Positions 22,462-34,412 of a stretch of DNA of 64,000 nt are shown piece after piece. The stretch covers positions 16,361,067 through 16,425,066 of the forward strand of contig BTRK01000002.1 in NCBI GenBank assembly GCA_036245805.1. The letters run 5' to 3'. Within the stretch, counting starts at the first letter, position 1. The number at the start of each line of letters is the position of its first letter. This DNA is from Pristionchus mayeri (lineage: Eukaryota > Nematoda > Chromadorea > Rhabditida > Neodiplogasteridae). Both the position numbers and the translations under genes were made by a program. The notes below the pieces were generated by a model. The model saw nothing but the letters and a program-made list of their open reading frames with translations, ran no database searches and was not told the origin of the DNA.

Positions 22462-25400
22462 ATCAGTGATCATCCCGAAAGGGGGAAGTAGCTGGATAAA
22501 AGGATGGGACTGTTTGGGTGGTCTGTCTGCACACTCTTGCCCCTGTTCCCATCAATCTCTGTTTGAGTGACTGTGTTCATCTCTGATCATTTCTGCTCTA
22601 CATCCTTCCATTCTCTTCCCTTCCATTCTCTTCCCTTCCTTCCTCCTCTCACCTATTCTAGTCAATCTCTTGTGCATCCCCTCATTACGGCACAATAGAG
22701 CACCCCTCTCCCCCTCCCCCTACGGTACTCCCTCCTCCCCTCCCCCCTTCATCAATGGGAGGAGGAGGCACTCACCCAGTTGTTTATTCGGCCTCCTCCG
22801 CCCGCTCCCCGAGACACACAACGAATGACCTATGATGACCTTCGACGGCCGGGCGGCGGAGGGAGGAGAGGAGGAAGGGGGAGAGAGGGGAGGGGGAGAG
22901 GAGAGAGAGGGCTTAGTGCCACCTGTTGACCAGCAGAAGACAATATCAAGTGATAGCCATCAGTAGGGAGAGGAGGCAGGGGCAGATGTACTGCTACCCC
23001 TTCGAGAGAGAGTAATTGCGAGCGGATCTCAAGGATGTTGTCGAGGTATGGTAGGGTTACGGTAGCCGAGGGACTACGGTAGCGTCGGTCGGCGATATGA
23101 GAGGAGCCAGTGGTCGAGCCACGCACATGAAGTGTGAATATGAAGCGAGAGAGAAAAGAGCGAAAGGCGGGGATTAGATGGTGTCAATGAGGGTGATGAA
23201 AAGAGGGATGAGAAGAGGAGGGGGAGGTGATGGGAGGAGATTAGTCATCCCGCCGTCGACGCCTCTGCTGGTTTAGCTGCGACGGTGCATGGACTGAAAG
23301 GGAAAGAAGAAGAAGGGAAGCGACTGACTCATTCGAGGATTGCTGCTGATGCAAGTTGTAGCCAGGTGAAGAGGCGTTGCGAAAGTCGCTTATAGGGAGA
23401 TGGGAAGCGCCAAGGATCATCTTGCGTTAGATAGAATAGTTATGAAAGCTGTGTATGCCGATGCATTAGTTGCTTCGGTTTCCCAACGCGCGCTTCTTGG
23501 AAAGGGATTCTATTTTCGTTGTGGTCTCTTGTGTCTGGATTCCCTCTCGCTGAAACTTCGCTCGGCTAGGTGTTAGAACTCTGACCAGCTAGGTCGACGG
23601 TGAGAAGTGTATGCGTATGTGTGTGTACTGGTCGACGGTGGTTCGTCTTCCCTTTCAGCCATCGGGGAGAGAGAGAGGGGGGGGGGAGGGGGGGGGGGGA
23701 GAAGGTGGAAGGGAATCCCCCCTTCTCTTCCCCCTTGTCGAGCAAGAGAATGGAGACCGTTCTCTCACGCCGGAGCTTCTCCCTAGCTCCCTATCCATCT
23801 CCCCTGCTCCCTCGTCTTCCTGGCTGAAGAGAGATAGGAAGAAGAAGGAGAGTCCTCCCTCGGCCTTCTCCTCTCTCCTCTCTGTACGCTCACCTGCACT
23901 GCTCGTTCCCTTTTTTCCCGATCCGGAGGATCTCTGATCTCCCCCCCCCCCCTGCTCCCATCTCATCCCTTCCTCCATTCTCTCCATATCGGAGAGGCGA
24001 TTCAGTCGCCCTCCCCCTCTCTGAATCAGCCCCTCCCGATCACTCAGACAGGAAGCCTCCATGGGCGCGAGTCATCGTCCCGGACGTCCTGTCTCCCTCT
24101 CTACGGCCACTTCATTGCAATCCGTGCATAACTCTCGCTCTTTTTCGCTCATTTTTCTCAGAGTGACGAGCGGGAGGAGGAGAGTAAGAGGGGAGTGATA
24201 AGAGAGATGCTTATCATCAAAAAGGGAACACGGGCGAGGAGTCGCCCATCGACCGGACCATCCCCTCCCCTCTCCCTGCTGCCCGCTTGAGGTTTCATCT
24301 AGTTTATGCGCCCCAGTTCGCATACTTGCCTGGTTTTAGAATATGTTTACAGAAAAATATGAGCGTATATTGATTGATAGTTGTGCTCCTCCCACATCGC
24401 GGTTTCAATCTCGCCACCCTTTCAGCGCCATTACGCATGCTGGCGCAGCTTTAGCATACTCGGGCAGAAAAACAAGTGCAATGTGCGGGATGCAAAGGGG
24501 TTTGGAGTAGCGCCGGTCGATCGTTTCTCCACGTCTCTCTCTCTCTCTCTCTCTCGGTGATTCTTTGGCCTCGTTCCTCTCGCGGTTGTATCTCTTACCC
24601 ATACCTTTTTTGGTTCGTTTGTGGTCATCCTTTTTGCGATCCGTTCTTGATTTTACGACTAAGACTACGTCTGAGTCAGGGCCGGTCGCTCTTTGCAAGC
24701 AAGCGCCCGTCGTTTGGAAAGCTCACGTAGATACGGCCGAGGAGTAATAGTCGCTGACTCTTCCTCTCCCCATCTCGCAAGCTATTTCGAAGGTTAGCGG
24801 AGCGAGAGAGCATGGAGAATGGGGAGAGTGAGAGAGAGAGAAAGAGAGGCCAGGTATATTTCTCCATAGAGTTTTAGGGGAGAATGCAAGTGCTTGCGGA
24901 TGGGTTTTGCGCGCTAGCACGCACATTTCGCAAGTGGATCCCAGCTCCCCCCTCTCTGCTCCGTTTTGATTATTCATCCATCTCACTGGGCCTATTCTCT
25001 TCCCGTCCTCTCCGAAAGGGCCGAACGATTGAGTCATTCCCAGTAATAAAGGGGAAGGGGAATGGAACAAAGGAGGCCCCAAAGTCTTAGAAAGGGATGT
25101 ATACTCTGCGTGAGGTGTTGACCCTCTTCTCTCTCTATCTCCTTCCTATCTTCTCTTCCTCTTCCTTCTCCAGCTGATCTCATCTGCACTCTTGACTCAT
25201 CACACTCTTGTATTACATCAATGAGAAAGGTGCAGAGGAGAGAGAGGGAGAAGCCTGCCACTCTGTCTGTCCACTCAACTTCTCCCGTCTCCTGGGTGGT
25301 GGTGGTGGTTTACTATTACATGAGCAATCGAGTAGAGTAGCCTCCCTCTGCCTGTCGTCGTCCCTTCATTTGGCTTATCGCTGAGGGGTTAGAGCAAGCC

Positions 25401-28400
25401 ATAGAGTGCGGTTGGAAGGGAGAGTGGGAAGAGTGTTTATGACTCTGCTGCTGACTTCCCTCCCCCGGAGATTGCCCTCAGCCCATATGCGAATGAGAAT
25501 GAGTTTGATTTGCACCGACTATAGCACTCCCCTGACTACGCGATGAGGTGTTGTGTGCAGAAAGGAAGGGTATGGTAGGCGAGAGAGAGAGAGAGAGAGT
25601 AACGGAGTGAGACGAGTACGGTATATATGAAGAGATTGATAGGTGAAAGCGGTGCATTCTCACAGTAATTTGAGTGATCGTTCGCAGCACAGAAAGGTAA
25701 TAGTGCGTAGTCCATTCACCGCCTATTCTTGCCTCTCCTCCTCTTTCATCTCCTTTTCTCCTCCGCCCCTCTTCCTCCCCCTTCTTCCAATTCGATTCAT
25801 ACCACCTATTCTCAGACACTTTTAGCCCCTCCAGCAAATCGTTTTGGAAAAGGAGAGGGCAAGAGAGTAGAGCCCCCATTTCGTCAGACGTTTATTCAAT
25901 GATCGGAATGGAAAGGAGTTGAATAGGCGAGACTGTTCGGGTTTTTGTATGCGACAGTACGGCGCCTGATTGTAATGAGTAATGGACCTAGACAAAGAGT
26001 ACTGTAAGCTACAGTTAGAGATGCCAGAGTGCGGATAGGGCATCAAAGGGAGAGGAGATAGCAACACCCGCTGGCGTATGAACTCAATGGTCTGATTGGG
26101 GGCATATCGGGTGCAGGGAGTGAGAGAGGGAGAGTGATCGATGATATAGCGTGGGTTAATTGTCTCACTCGGTCATATACTCTTCCTCCTCCTCCACTCA
26201 TCTCTTCCCTTTTCATCGACATTTTCACGCGTTCTCCCCCCCCCCCCTTCTCCCCACTTTGTCTCTCGATGCGTGCGTTGATCCAATGATACCAAGTGAA
26301 AGAGAGCTACAGGGACTGCAATCTCATTAGGATATCGGCTCGAAGATCTCCCCTCCCCGTTGATTAGGAAAAGAGTGGGAAAGACCCTGAATAAGGGGGA
26401 AGGACATGGTTATCTCCCCTTCCTTCCGTGCACTCTCCTCTAATCCGTTGATATGTGTTCGAGATCGTAGATTAGAGAGCGAATCTTCGAGGTGTGGTGC
26501 TTCCCTCCATCAGAGGATATGAAGTGTAGAAGTGCAATGGCTGGATTCATAGAGTGTGTGCGCTTTGATCGAGGAGCGTGGACGATTCGTGCATACATTA
26601 GATGGCCGGCCTCACTTGTCCAAACGTTTTAGCCATCGATTGATTGATTAATTATTTCAGCCACCATCTGCTTTATTATAGGAGAGAGATCGGGAACACT
26701 GAGCGATGTTTTTGAGTGGTAATTAGGAGAGAGAGAGGGAAGCTGCGAGTGAGATGTCATCACGGCGATACTAATCAGTAAGTGATCAGCGAGCACCACC
26801 TTTTCCTTCCTCCCCTCTCTCCCCTCCCCCCCCCCCTCCCCTCCCCAGAAGGGCAAGGATGCGAGGGGAGGAGAGGTGTGTCAGTGAATCAGCATGCTGA
26901 ATCAGTAGGGAGAGGGGAGGATGTCTGGCATACGAACAGGGAGAGAGAGAGGGAAGATTGCCATTTCTGATTCGCCCGTCGCCGATCACATGTTCCTCCT
27001 TATTGCCTCCTCCTTTCTGGTGTAGGCGTGTGCATGGATAGGTAGTGCCAGAAGGGCTAATTCTGGCCTACAGTATGCCCAGGGGGGAGGGGATTATAGG
27101 AATGCGCTCCCTCGTTTGCAGCTCTTGATTAGCTTGCCTTCGCAGTAGCCAAGATTGGCACAATCGTCTAGAGGAATCTTCTAATTCAGAAGCTGACGAT
27201 GAGAGAGTGTGCGAAGGAGAGAGAGGGTGGAGTCCCATCCTCGAAACGAGGCAAAGATAAGGGAGCAGTCTCCTCTCGCCTCTAGTGAGATGGATGGACC
27301 GAAGTGTGATTGATCCTCCCCCCTCAAGTCTCCCGTGTTCACCCCCCCCCCCCTCCATCCATCCTTCAATTTGTCAGTATTTGGTGGGGGTGTGTCGGGG
27401 GATGTTGTGACTGGGCGATCAGCAGGGTGTGTTTCCCTTCCTTCCTTCTTCCTGCTTCTTCTTCTCCTCCTGTTTACATCCTTCCCCCCTCATTCTCGTC
27501 GCAATTGCACACGATAGGAATGGCCTCTTCATCCTCTCCGCCAGCCAAACCCATTTCCTCCTCCCCCCTCCCTCACCCGTCTACCGCCCTTTACCTGCTG
27601 TCCAAAGGCCACCCTGTCTGCTAGGATTTCCATTCGGTTGTTGTTGTTTTACCTGCAGGAAATATGGTAGTCAGCATGATGGCTAGAGTTCGGCTAGAGG
27701 GCATCTTTTACCAGGTTGTTATCGAGTCAGAGTGAACGGCGCCTCTGTCCAAGACAGTCTGATGCAATTCGACTCTCTCCCTCCTCCCTCTCCCTCTCCC
27801 CTCTCCCCTCCCTCTCCCTCTCCCCTCCCTCTCCCTCTCCCCTCCCTCTCCCCCGCCCCTCTATATACGGGCCAGATGGCACTCCTCCTCCTCTAAGGGG
27901 AGGAGCCTGTCGATGACCACCCTCCCTCCTGTGCACTCCCGTCTGCTCATTGTAAAGGTGTGCGAGCCACGTAGGCAAGCAGCAGCAAGTGTGTGGCTAC
28001 CGTAACCTTCTTACCGTACCAATCCTACAGTACCCCTCCCCCTCCTCGGTTTAGTCTCCTCCCATGGTCAGTCGGTAGTGCAGGCAGTTGGTTGTCCTTC
28101 GATCAATCTAAATCCCCTTCTTCTCCTTCTCTAAATCCATCGATGCCACTACTAATTCCTCGTTCTCTTCCCCCTTCTCCTAATCTCGCCTCACTCTCAT
28201 CCCTCCCATAACCTTTATGCCTCTAATAATCTGGCCCTCCATGCAACTCTTCCCCTTTCTCCCCTTTCTCCTTCCCGAGTAGAGCATAGATCACATTACC
28301 GTCTCTCTTGGCCACTACTTCTCGCCCGCTTCTTCCCCTTCCACAGAGATCAGCCGACTGGGGGAGGGAAGGGAGTGGACACACATCGAAGGCGGTCACT

Positions 28401-28995
28401 CGCCCCCATCTTAGACCCCTTCCTACTACTCCCTCGATCTTTTGATCTCTCCTAGCCTGGCCTTATCCCCCTTTTGCAAGCTTCAAAGACCTCCTCCTCC
28501 TCCTCCTCCTCCTCTCCCCTCACTTCCTCCCCTCCCCCAGTCAGCCACTCCCTCCCCTCCCCCAGTCAGCCACTCCCTCTCTCCCTCCCTCTCTCTCCTT
28601 TCGTTCGCTACTCTCTCATTTCATCAACATTTGCATTGAGGGGGCTAGGCAGATCAAATTGACAGGTCATTTCGTGCTCCCCTCCCCCTCCCCCATCCTC
28701 GAATCGATAATTTCATTAATTTTCCTCACGATTCGATTCCCCCCGACATGGTTTGATTCAGTCTTGCCATTCTCGATCATTACGTGTCACATCGTGTTTT
28801 TGTCTCTCTCATTCCGTTTCGACCTCTCTCCTTCCACTCTTCCTGGCTGCAATGCACTTCTCTGATCTACCCACTCTCTCTCCCTCTCTCTCTTCTCTCT
28901 GCCACTCTCTCCTCCCTCTCGTTTCTCACGTTGACCATTCTCCCCTCCCCCCCCTCCCCTCGCCTCCTCCCCTCTCTCAACGTGTACCTCTTCAG
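22462..28995. other. 6.5-kb low-complexity spacer or giant intron
   Basis: It is dominated by pyrimidine-rich and purine-rich strings that open long frames on both strands with Ser/Pro/Leu or Gly/Glu/Arg composition. I could not support any of these as genes. Simple repeats include a CT run at 24537-24555 and a GA run at 25580-25599. It is either intergenic or an intron joining the frames at 22455 and 28996. Confidence 0.4.
27776..27856. repeat. Pyrimidine minisatellite
   Basis: Tandem copies of a roughly 18-bp unit made of CCCTCCCTCTCC-type blocks, all pyrimidine on the plus strand. Uninterrupted mirror-like pyrimidine tracts of this type can adopt triplex structures, but no function is shown. 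Confidence 0.6.
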
Positions 28996-31123
28996 ATGGC
29001 CTCCACTCGTTTCTCTACTCCGATGGCAAATCTCGACCTGGCCCTTCCTCCCTCCTCTTCCTTCCTGAGGAGGTCGACGGACACCCTCAACGAGTCTAGA
29101 AGGTACGACGATGATCACGTAGATGCAATGATGACGTAATGATGATGATTGGGTGAGAAAGGGAGTAGGATGGGTAGGATGGGGGGGGGGGGGGGCGCAT
29201 CAACTAGGTGCGAATGGGGAGGCGAAGGCCGTGGCTGCCAATGCCAGCTGGCAGGAGAATAGCAGGGAGGCCAGGAGGATTTGTAGTCTGTAGTCTCGTT
29301 GTAAGGGACGGATTAGGCACTGACGCAACTCGCACAGATGATCTGAGATTATTGGCGTTGATAGGGAGTGTAATGGGAAGATGAAGTGAGGTAGGCGATA
29401 ATCTGATTCACGAGAATGTCGTGTTGTTTGCTCGAGAGTGACAATAACAACTCCATCGTAATATCAAACACAAGCATAATGTTTGGTTCGTAGTGCTGAC
29501 GTAATCATGGGGATACGATAGCTGCTGCAGCGTAGATTCCAAACAACACACGAGTGAATGCATCGTTTCGTAGTGATGACGTAATGCTGATCGAGTTTAG
29601 AAATGATGACGTAATCATGGTCGCTTCCTTCAGATCGTCGTCCTCATCTTCGTCGATGTTTCGTCCCTCATCGTGCTCCCCTCTTCCAGTCCTCTCCTCC
29701 TCTTCCCTTGCCCCCTCTCAGCCTACTCGCTTCTCAGTCAGTGGCACTGTAGAGGGAGTCAGCAGACTCGAAGCGGGCCTAGAGGGCGTATGCGCACTAC
29801 TCAACAAGGTCAGTCGAGTAGATTATCGATTGATTAGATCAGCAGTAACCGGATCACTTAGTGAATTGGATCATTAGGTAGATAGTAACACGATCACTAG
29901 ATGATTGAATGATTACGTCATCCCTCCTCAATCCCTTCTCACTTTCAGACGCATTCGTGCCAGATTCGTTCACTGCACGTGCAGACTTCCGACCCGATGC
30001 TCGCAGACATCGTCGCCAATATGCAGCACCATCTGAGGACCGAGTTTGCCAGTGAGTGCCGCTATCGTGATCTTTGATCTTTGATCTCTAGAAATGGTTT
30101 GGTTAGGGTGAACTGGCTTCGATTTGGAATCTTTTTGAAGAAGAATGAGTAAAATTTGTGCAAATGCTAAGCATTAGAGAGTCGGTAGTTTCCTGCTTCA
30201 TGATGAAATGAAATCCCAATTTTATCCGATCCTTGATCTTTGCAGCATTCGCATGGCCTCGCGCCCTCACGGATCGCGCGCAGGAGATTCTGCGAAGGAT
30301 CTCCGTCCTCACTCTCGTCGTTGAGGTCAGTGAATGGGGTTACGGTACTTACCCGATTGAGAACTGGTGGGTACAGTAAGGGTTTAATCGCGAACTGGCG
30401 GTATTATGGCCTATTTTTTGCCAGTAAAGTAGTGGAAGGTTATGGTAGTCTAATTACCGGTTCACCTCTACGGTCAAGGTTCGGAAACGAGAGTAGACAT
30501 TGTAGAAAGGCGGAAGTGCAGTACATAGCGCCTAGTCCAGACCAATTAGGATGAGTTGGACGAGAGGGAGGAGAGTGGGGCGATTGTTGCCCTTTGCGAT
30601 TGGAGAGAGGAATGAAGGACACGAAATGTCTCTAATAATGGCGAGAGGAGCATGAACTGGTGACAGATGAGTGAGAGAGAGAGAGGGCGAATAGGGGAGA
30701 ATGAGAGAGAGATAGGAGGAGATCAGTCTGTCGAGCCATCCCCCAATTATGAAATGGACACGCTAATTGGACGAGTTGTCAATCACTGGACATGCAGAGT
30801 ACAATTGAATCGAAATCGATTGCGAGAGAGATACGGGGTTGAGGGATTAATTGAGTGAATGCAGTATGGAAAATGACATTGATCTACAGTTGGACGGATT
30901 TTATCGATTGAATTCCAGGTGACGATCGAGTACGTGCCGGAGAAGGAAAGTCTCTTCCGCAGATTCTCGCACCAGATCAAGTCAGGTACCGTATCCTTCG
31001 CTTTTCCTGCTAGGACCACTTCTCCTGAAGCACTCTTCTACAGCTATCTCGCAATGTGATTCAAGCAATCGATAATTGATGGTGTTCTTTGCAGTGTTCT
31101 CCTTCTTCCGCAGACTCCGCTAA
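28996..31123 (+). CDS. Truncated, catalytically decayed RNase H1-like protein
   Basis: Six exons join in frame to 186 residues: 28996-29102, 29634-29808, 29949-30051, 30246-30325, 30919-30985, 31095-31123. ATG 28996 sits directly behind CTCTTCAG, as in spliced-leader acceptors. The first 80 residues are Ser/Pro/Arg-rich. From about residue 80 the pattern is that of RNase H from helix A onward: GVSRLEAGLEGVCALLNK (helix A), IRSLHVQTSDPMLADIV (strand 4 plus helix B), a helical stretch, then VTIEYVPEKESLFRRFS (strand 5 and beyond). Introns fall after helix A and before strand 5, as in the active gene. The catalytic TDS is TSD, and strands 1-3 with the first Asp are missing or unrecognisable. Activity as a nuclease is very unlikely. 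Confidence 0.6.
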
Positions 31124-32988
31124 GAAGGCACGAACAAGACTCGGCTGGTCGACTACAGTAGCTGCCTCTCCTCCCCTACAGTACTCCTTCCTCTACAGTA
31201 CTCCCAAAGTAGTAGACCCCCCCCCCTCATCCTCCCTCCCTTAGTCTCATGTCCCTTCTATCACTCATCGATTGCTAGTTTCTCATACCACTCTCGTAGT
31301 CACTCTTTATCTATTCATAATATCCCTAGTCTAGTCAGACATAATTCTCAGAAAATACGGAAAAAATCATAGAAGAAATCACAGAATACATCGTAGTTTT
31401 GCTTTTTACTTTCTTTCTTTTTATTGGGTAGTAATGTTTCTCATCGATGTAGTGTCAGTGGTATTTCTACTTACAGTGATAGCCCCCCCCCCCTTCCCTT
31501 CCCTCTATCCATTGGATCTTTCTTCGTCGTTGTTTTACTAAGATCTTGTTCTCCCTAGTGAGATTCCCCCCAGATAGCTCCCATACTATGCAGCTTCCCT
31601 TTCCCCATTCTTCTCCTTCTAGAAACCTCTCGTCTCCCATGCCTGGTGCGCACACTCTGTTGAACAATCACCACCAAGCGGCGCAGGACGAGTAGTGATT
31701 TTACTGATCTTTGATCTTTGTCTAGCATTTCGACGTACGTACTCATCATATTTGTTTGTTTGTTACCCAGCCTCCTTCGTTATACTAACCATTCTTCCAT
31801 TCTCCTTTTCTACTCTAGGATGAACTCTCGTTGGCCCCGCCCTTCTGGAGCATAATTCAGTACCCACCATCGATCGAGTTGTCTGTCCAGTCATTTTGTG
31901 TTATCACAGTACCCCAATCGTGTATCCCCTCCCTACAGTATTCCCCTTATCTCAATTAGTATCCTTCCGTCCACTCGCTGAGATGGGTCTCGCATCGATA
32001 GCCTGCTGACTATCGATCGACCACCGTAATCCCGTTCCCTTATCAGGGTATCGCACTGTTCTCGAGTGAATGGCACGAAAGCGGTATTTGCTTCCTTTGC
32101 TCACCATATATTCGTATTCCTTCCCCCCATTGCATTCCAACCAACCAATCATCGTATTCTCTCTTTGGTATTCATTCCCCACCCGGCTATCTTTTCTTCC
32201 CGTTTCATTCCTCATGATTGTGCAATCGATATCTCCTTCTTACGCTTTACACGATTCCCCCGTTCCGAAGTATCTTAGGGTTCCCTTTTTTTCGAGATTC
32301 CCCACCCCCATCCCTTTCAGAATCCCCCCCCCCCCACCTTTCCTTCTTAGGAAAAATGCCCCCATTGTTTGTTACATACAGATGGATTGTTTTAGTTTGG
32401 TAGCACGATAAATATGCTATAAAGTGATCACAGAGGGCGGAAGGAAAGTGAATCGGTCAGATATCCGGCAGAATATCAATGGAAAGACAGAGAATGTTTG
32501 GGCGAGGAAGGGTGATTGTAGATGAGAGTATCTATTATCCGGCTGGCATCATCAATCGATGCTCTCCCGTGGGATTCATTCATCCAATCTGTACCATCCA
32601 CGGTGTCAGAATCAGCGAAGAAAGTGATTGAGGAGGAGCGACCTTTCGCATTGTGAGTGGCGAATACGAAATCAACAAAATATTTCACAATTTCGTTTGT
32701 TCGGAGAGCACGAAGTGACTCATTAGTCGTCATAGTATCATTCCCCATTGTTTGTTACATGCAGATAGATTATTTTAGCTTGGTAGAATGAAAACACTCA
32801 TTAGTCATCATTATGGTATCATAATAGCCGCATTAATTAATTATCAAATTCACAGTATCATGATAATTAAATATAATTCGTATTGGTATCGGTAATTTTA
32901 CTAAATAGCATGATCAATTTGAATTACTCCCTGTATCCCTATATGTTTCCCAATATTAATATTTCACTGTACACAGCTTCTTTTCCAG
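31124..32988. other. Spacer with a 45-bp direct repeat; likely holds the unseen start of the next gene
   Basis: Poly-C and pyrimidine tracts are present. GATCTTTGATCTTTG occurs at 31706-31720. A direct repeat of about 45 bp starting CCATTGTTTGTTACAT lies at 32362-32405 and again at 32744-32788, bracketing a 90-codon minus-strand frame (32476-32748) of unknown meaning. No first exon for the gene beginning at 32989 could be fixed. Confidence 0.4.
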
Positions 32989-34154
32989 GGCGCCTCACGC
33001 CTATGTCGACTTCAGCCACAAAGATAGAAAGTCGAGCATCATCTGGCCTGGCAAAGAGGTACGGTAGATTACGGTGTCCTTCATCAGAAAGAACAATCTG
33101 ATCGCGGCACTTTCTGGCCACCCCCTCACAGTTCCCACCCTCTCCCATCATTGAGGAGGTTGAGCGGCCGAAAGTCAGGGATGAATAGCTAGAAATGAGT
33201 GGACTAGATGAGGGAGGGGGGGGGGGGGTGACCAGAATCCAAAGAAGTGCCCTGATCTCAGTTCCCCGCTGTTCAACTGAGTTTCGCGAACGGCAGCTCG
33301 TACTACAGGCAGCTGAAGCCGCTGCAATACGCCCTGTCTCAGGTGAGAAAAGATAATATTTCATTTTGCAAAAAAAAACAAAATAATTGTGAAAAATTGG
33401 AATTATTTCGACATAAATAAAGCCTTAATGTGACTCTTTTAAAATACAGTGTTAATAGACTGTTAATAAGCTGTCAGTATATTATCAAGTATATTTAGCG
33501 AATACAAATATAATCGAGTTATCGATTGGATCCTCAGGCGCTATCCCTCAACATCGGCCACGTCGTCCTGCACACGCAGAACGATATCGCCTACAAGGTA
33601 GGATATGGTAATCATAGCGGTGTACTGTAGCGATCGATAGTAGGTCGCCACTCGGAAATACAACGCGAAGCAGGAGTTGGAGATATTCAAGGTGTTGTGG
33701 AGAGCAATGGAGGCAGCCGATGCACCCGTCAAGGTTGGACGCACTCTTAGTTATTAAAGTTTTTATTTTATTGTTTTTCTTTATTTATCGATCAGAATAC
33801 CAAAAGGGCTGTCCATTTTCTTATTATTGACTGCACCTTGAGTTCCCGTTCTTCACGATTATAAGTGGATATACCTTTGATTGCTTACTCCATTTCTATT
33901 TCTGATCATCTAAACGTAGACAAGAATGATTATTGTTTAATAAGGGATTGGTGAACTTGCAATGTAGTGAGAATGATAGTCCAGTGAACAGTCTGATCTA
34001 TGATCTCTCTAAGAATGATTCCCATTTATAGGCTCGACTGGTACTGGAGAAGGGCGATGATCACTCAATGGTGCCGAAGGATCCGAGATTGATGACCGAG
34101 AGGGAATTCGCAGAAGAATGGGCCACATCCATCGATAGATTGAGGGTGCTATGA
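32989..34154 (+). CDS. Catalytically decayed RNase H1-like protein (5' exon missing)
   Basis: Five exons join in frame: 32989-33058, 33262-33342, 33538-33597, 33644-33733, 34032-34154 (stop TGA). The first seen exon enters in phase 2, so at least one upstream exon is unseen. Strand 1 AYVDFSHKDRKSSI keeps an Asp where the enzyme has YTDGA. Helix A is YYRQLKPLQYALSQ (Glu to Gln). Strand 4 is GHVVLHTQNDIAYK (Asp to Gln). Strand 5 is ARLVLEKGDD, followed by a final helix EFAEEWATSIDRLRVL. Introns again fall after helix A and before strand 5. A MITE (33106-33251) lies just before the second exon, so its insertion sits only about 10 bp from the acceptor. Confidence 0.65.
33106..33251. repeat. MITE, GGCACTTCTTCGG family (degenerate copy)
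   Basis: Inverted ends GCGGCACTTTCTGGCC and a complement near GAAGTGCC at 33244-33251. CTGATC flanks both sides and may be a target duplication. The interior has the family's poly-G tract near 33220 and the CCCATCATTGAGG core shared with the 36065 copy. Confidence 0.65.
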
Positions 34155-34412
34155 GGAGATTACGGTAGATGTAATTGTTTGTACATATCGATTGTTCTTG
34201 TTGTTACGTGATAAACAGTTTGACTAGAGTGTGCTGATGTCGCTATCGCCGTGGTTCAGAGATCCATCAGAAGTACCCGATTGATACTCTCATTTTCAAC
34301 TTCCCATTGTACACAACAGGTGTTGTTAAATGGATCGATAATTCCTAATAAGGTAGAGGGGCCATTACTCAGTCAAACCATCAATCGATTCCCTTGTTCA
34401 CACAGGGGTTGT

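Noticed and set aside
23655..24062. 135-codon minus-strand frame rich in Gly, Glu and Arg
   Set aside because: It arises from pyrimidine-rich simple sequence that opens frames in several phases; no splice structure or family.
34251..34412. Upstream in-frame extension of the triple-domain gene before ATG 34413
   Set aside because: The ATG at 34413 opens a good mitochondrial-type leader; the upstream part has no other support.
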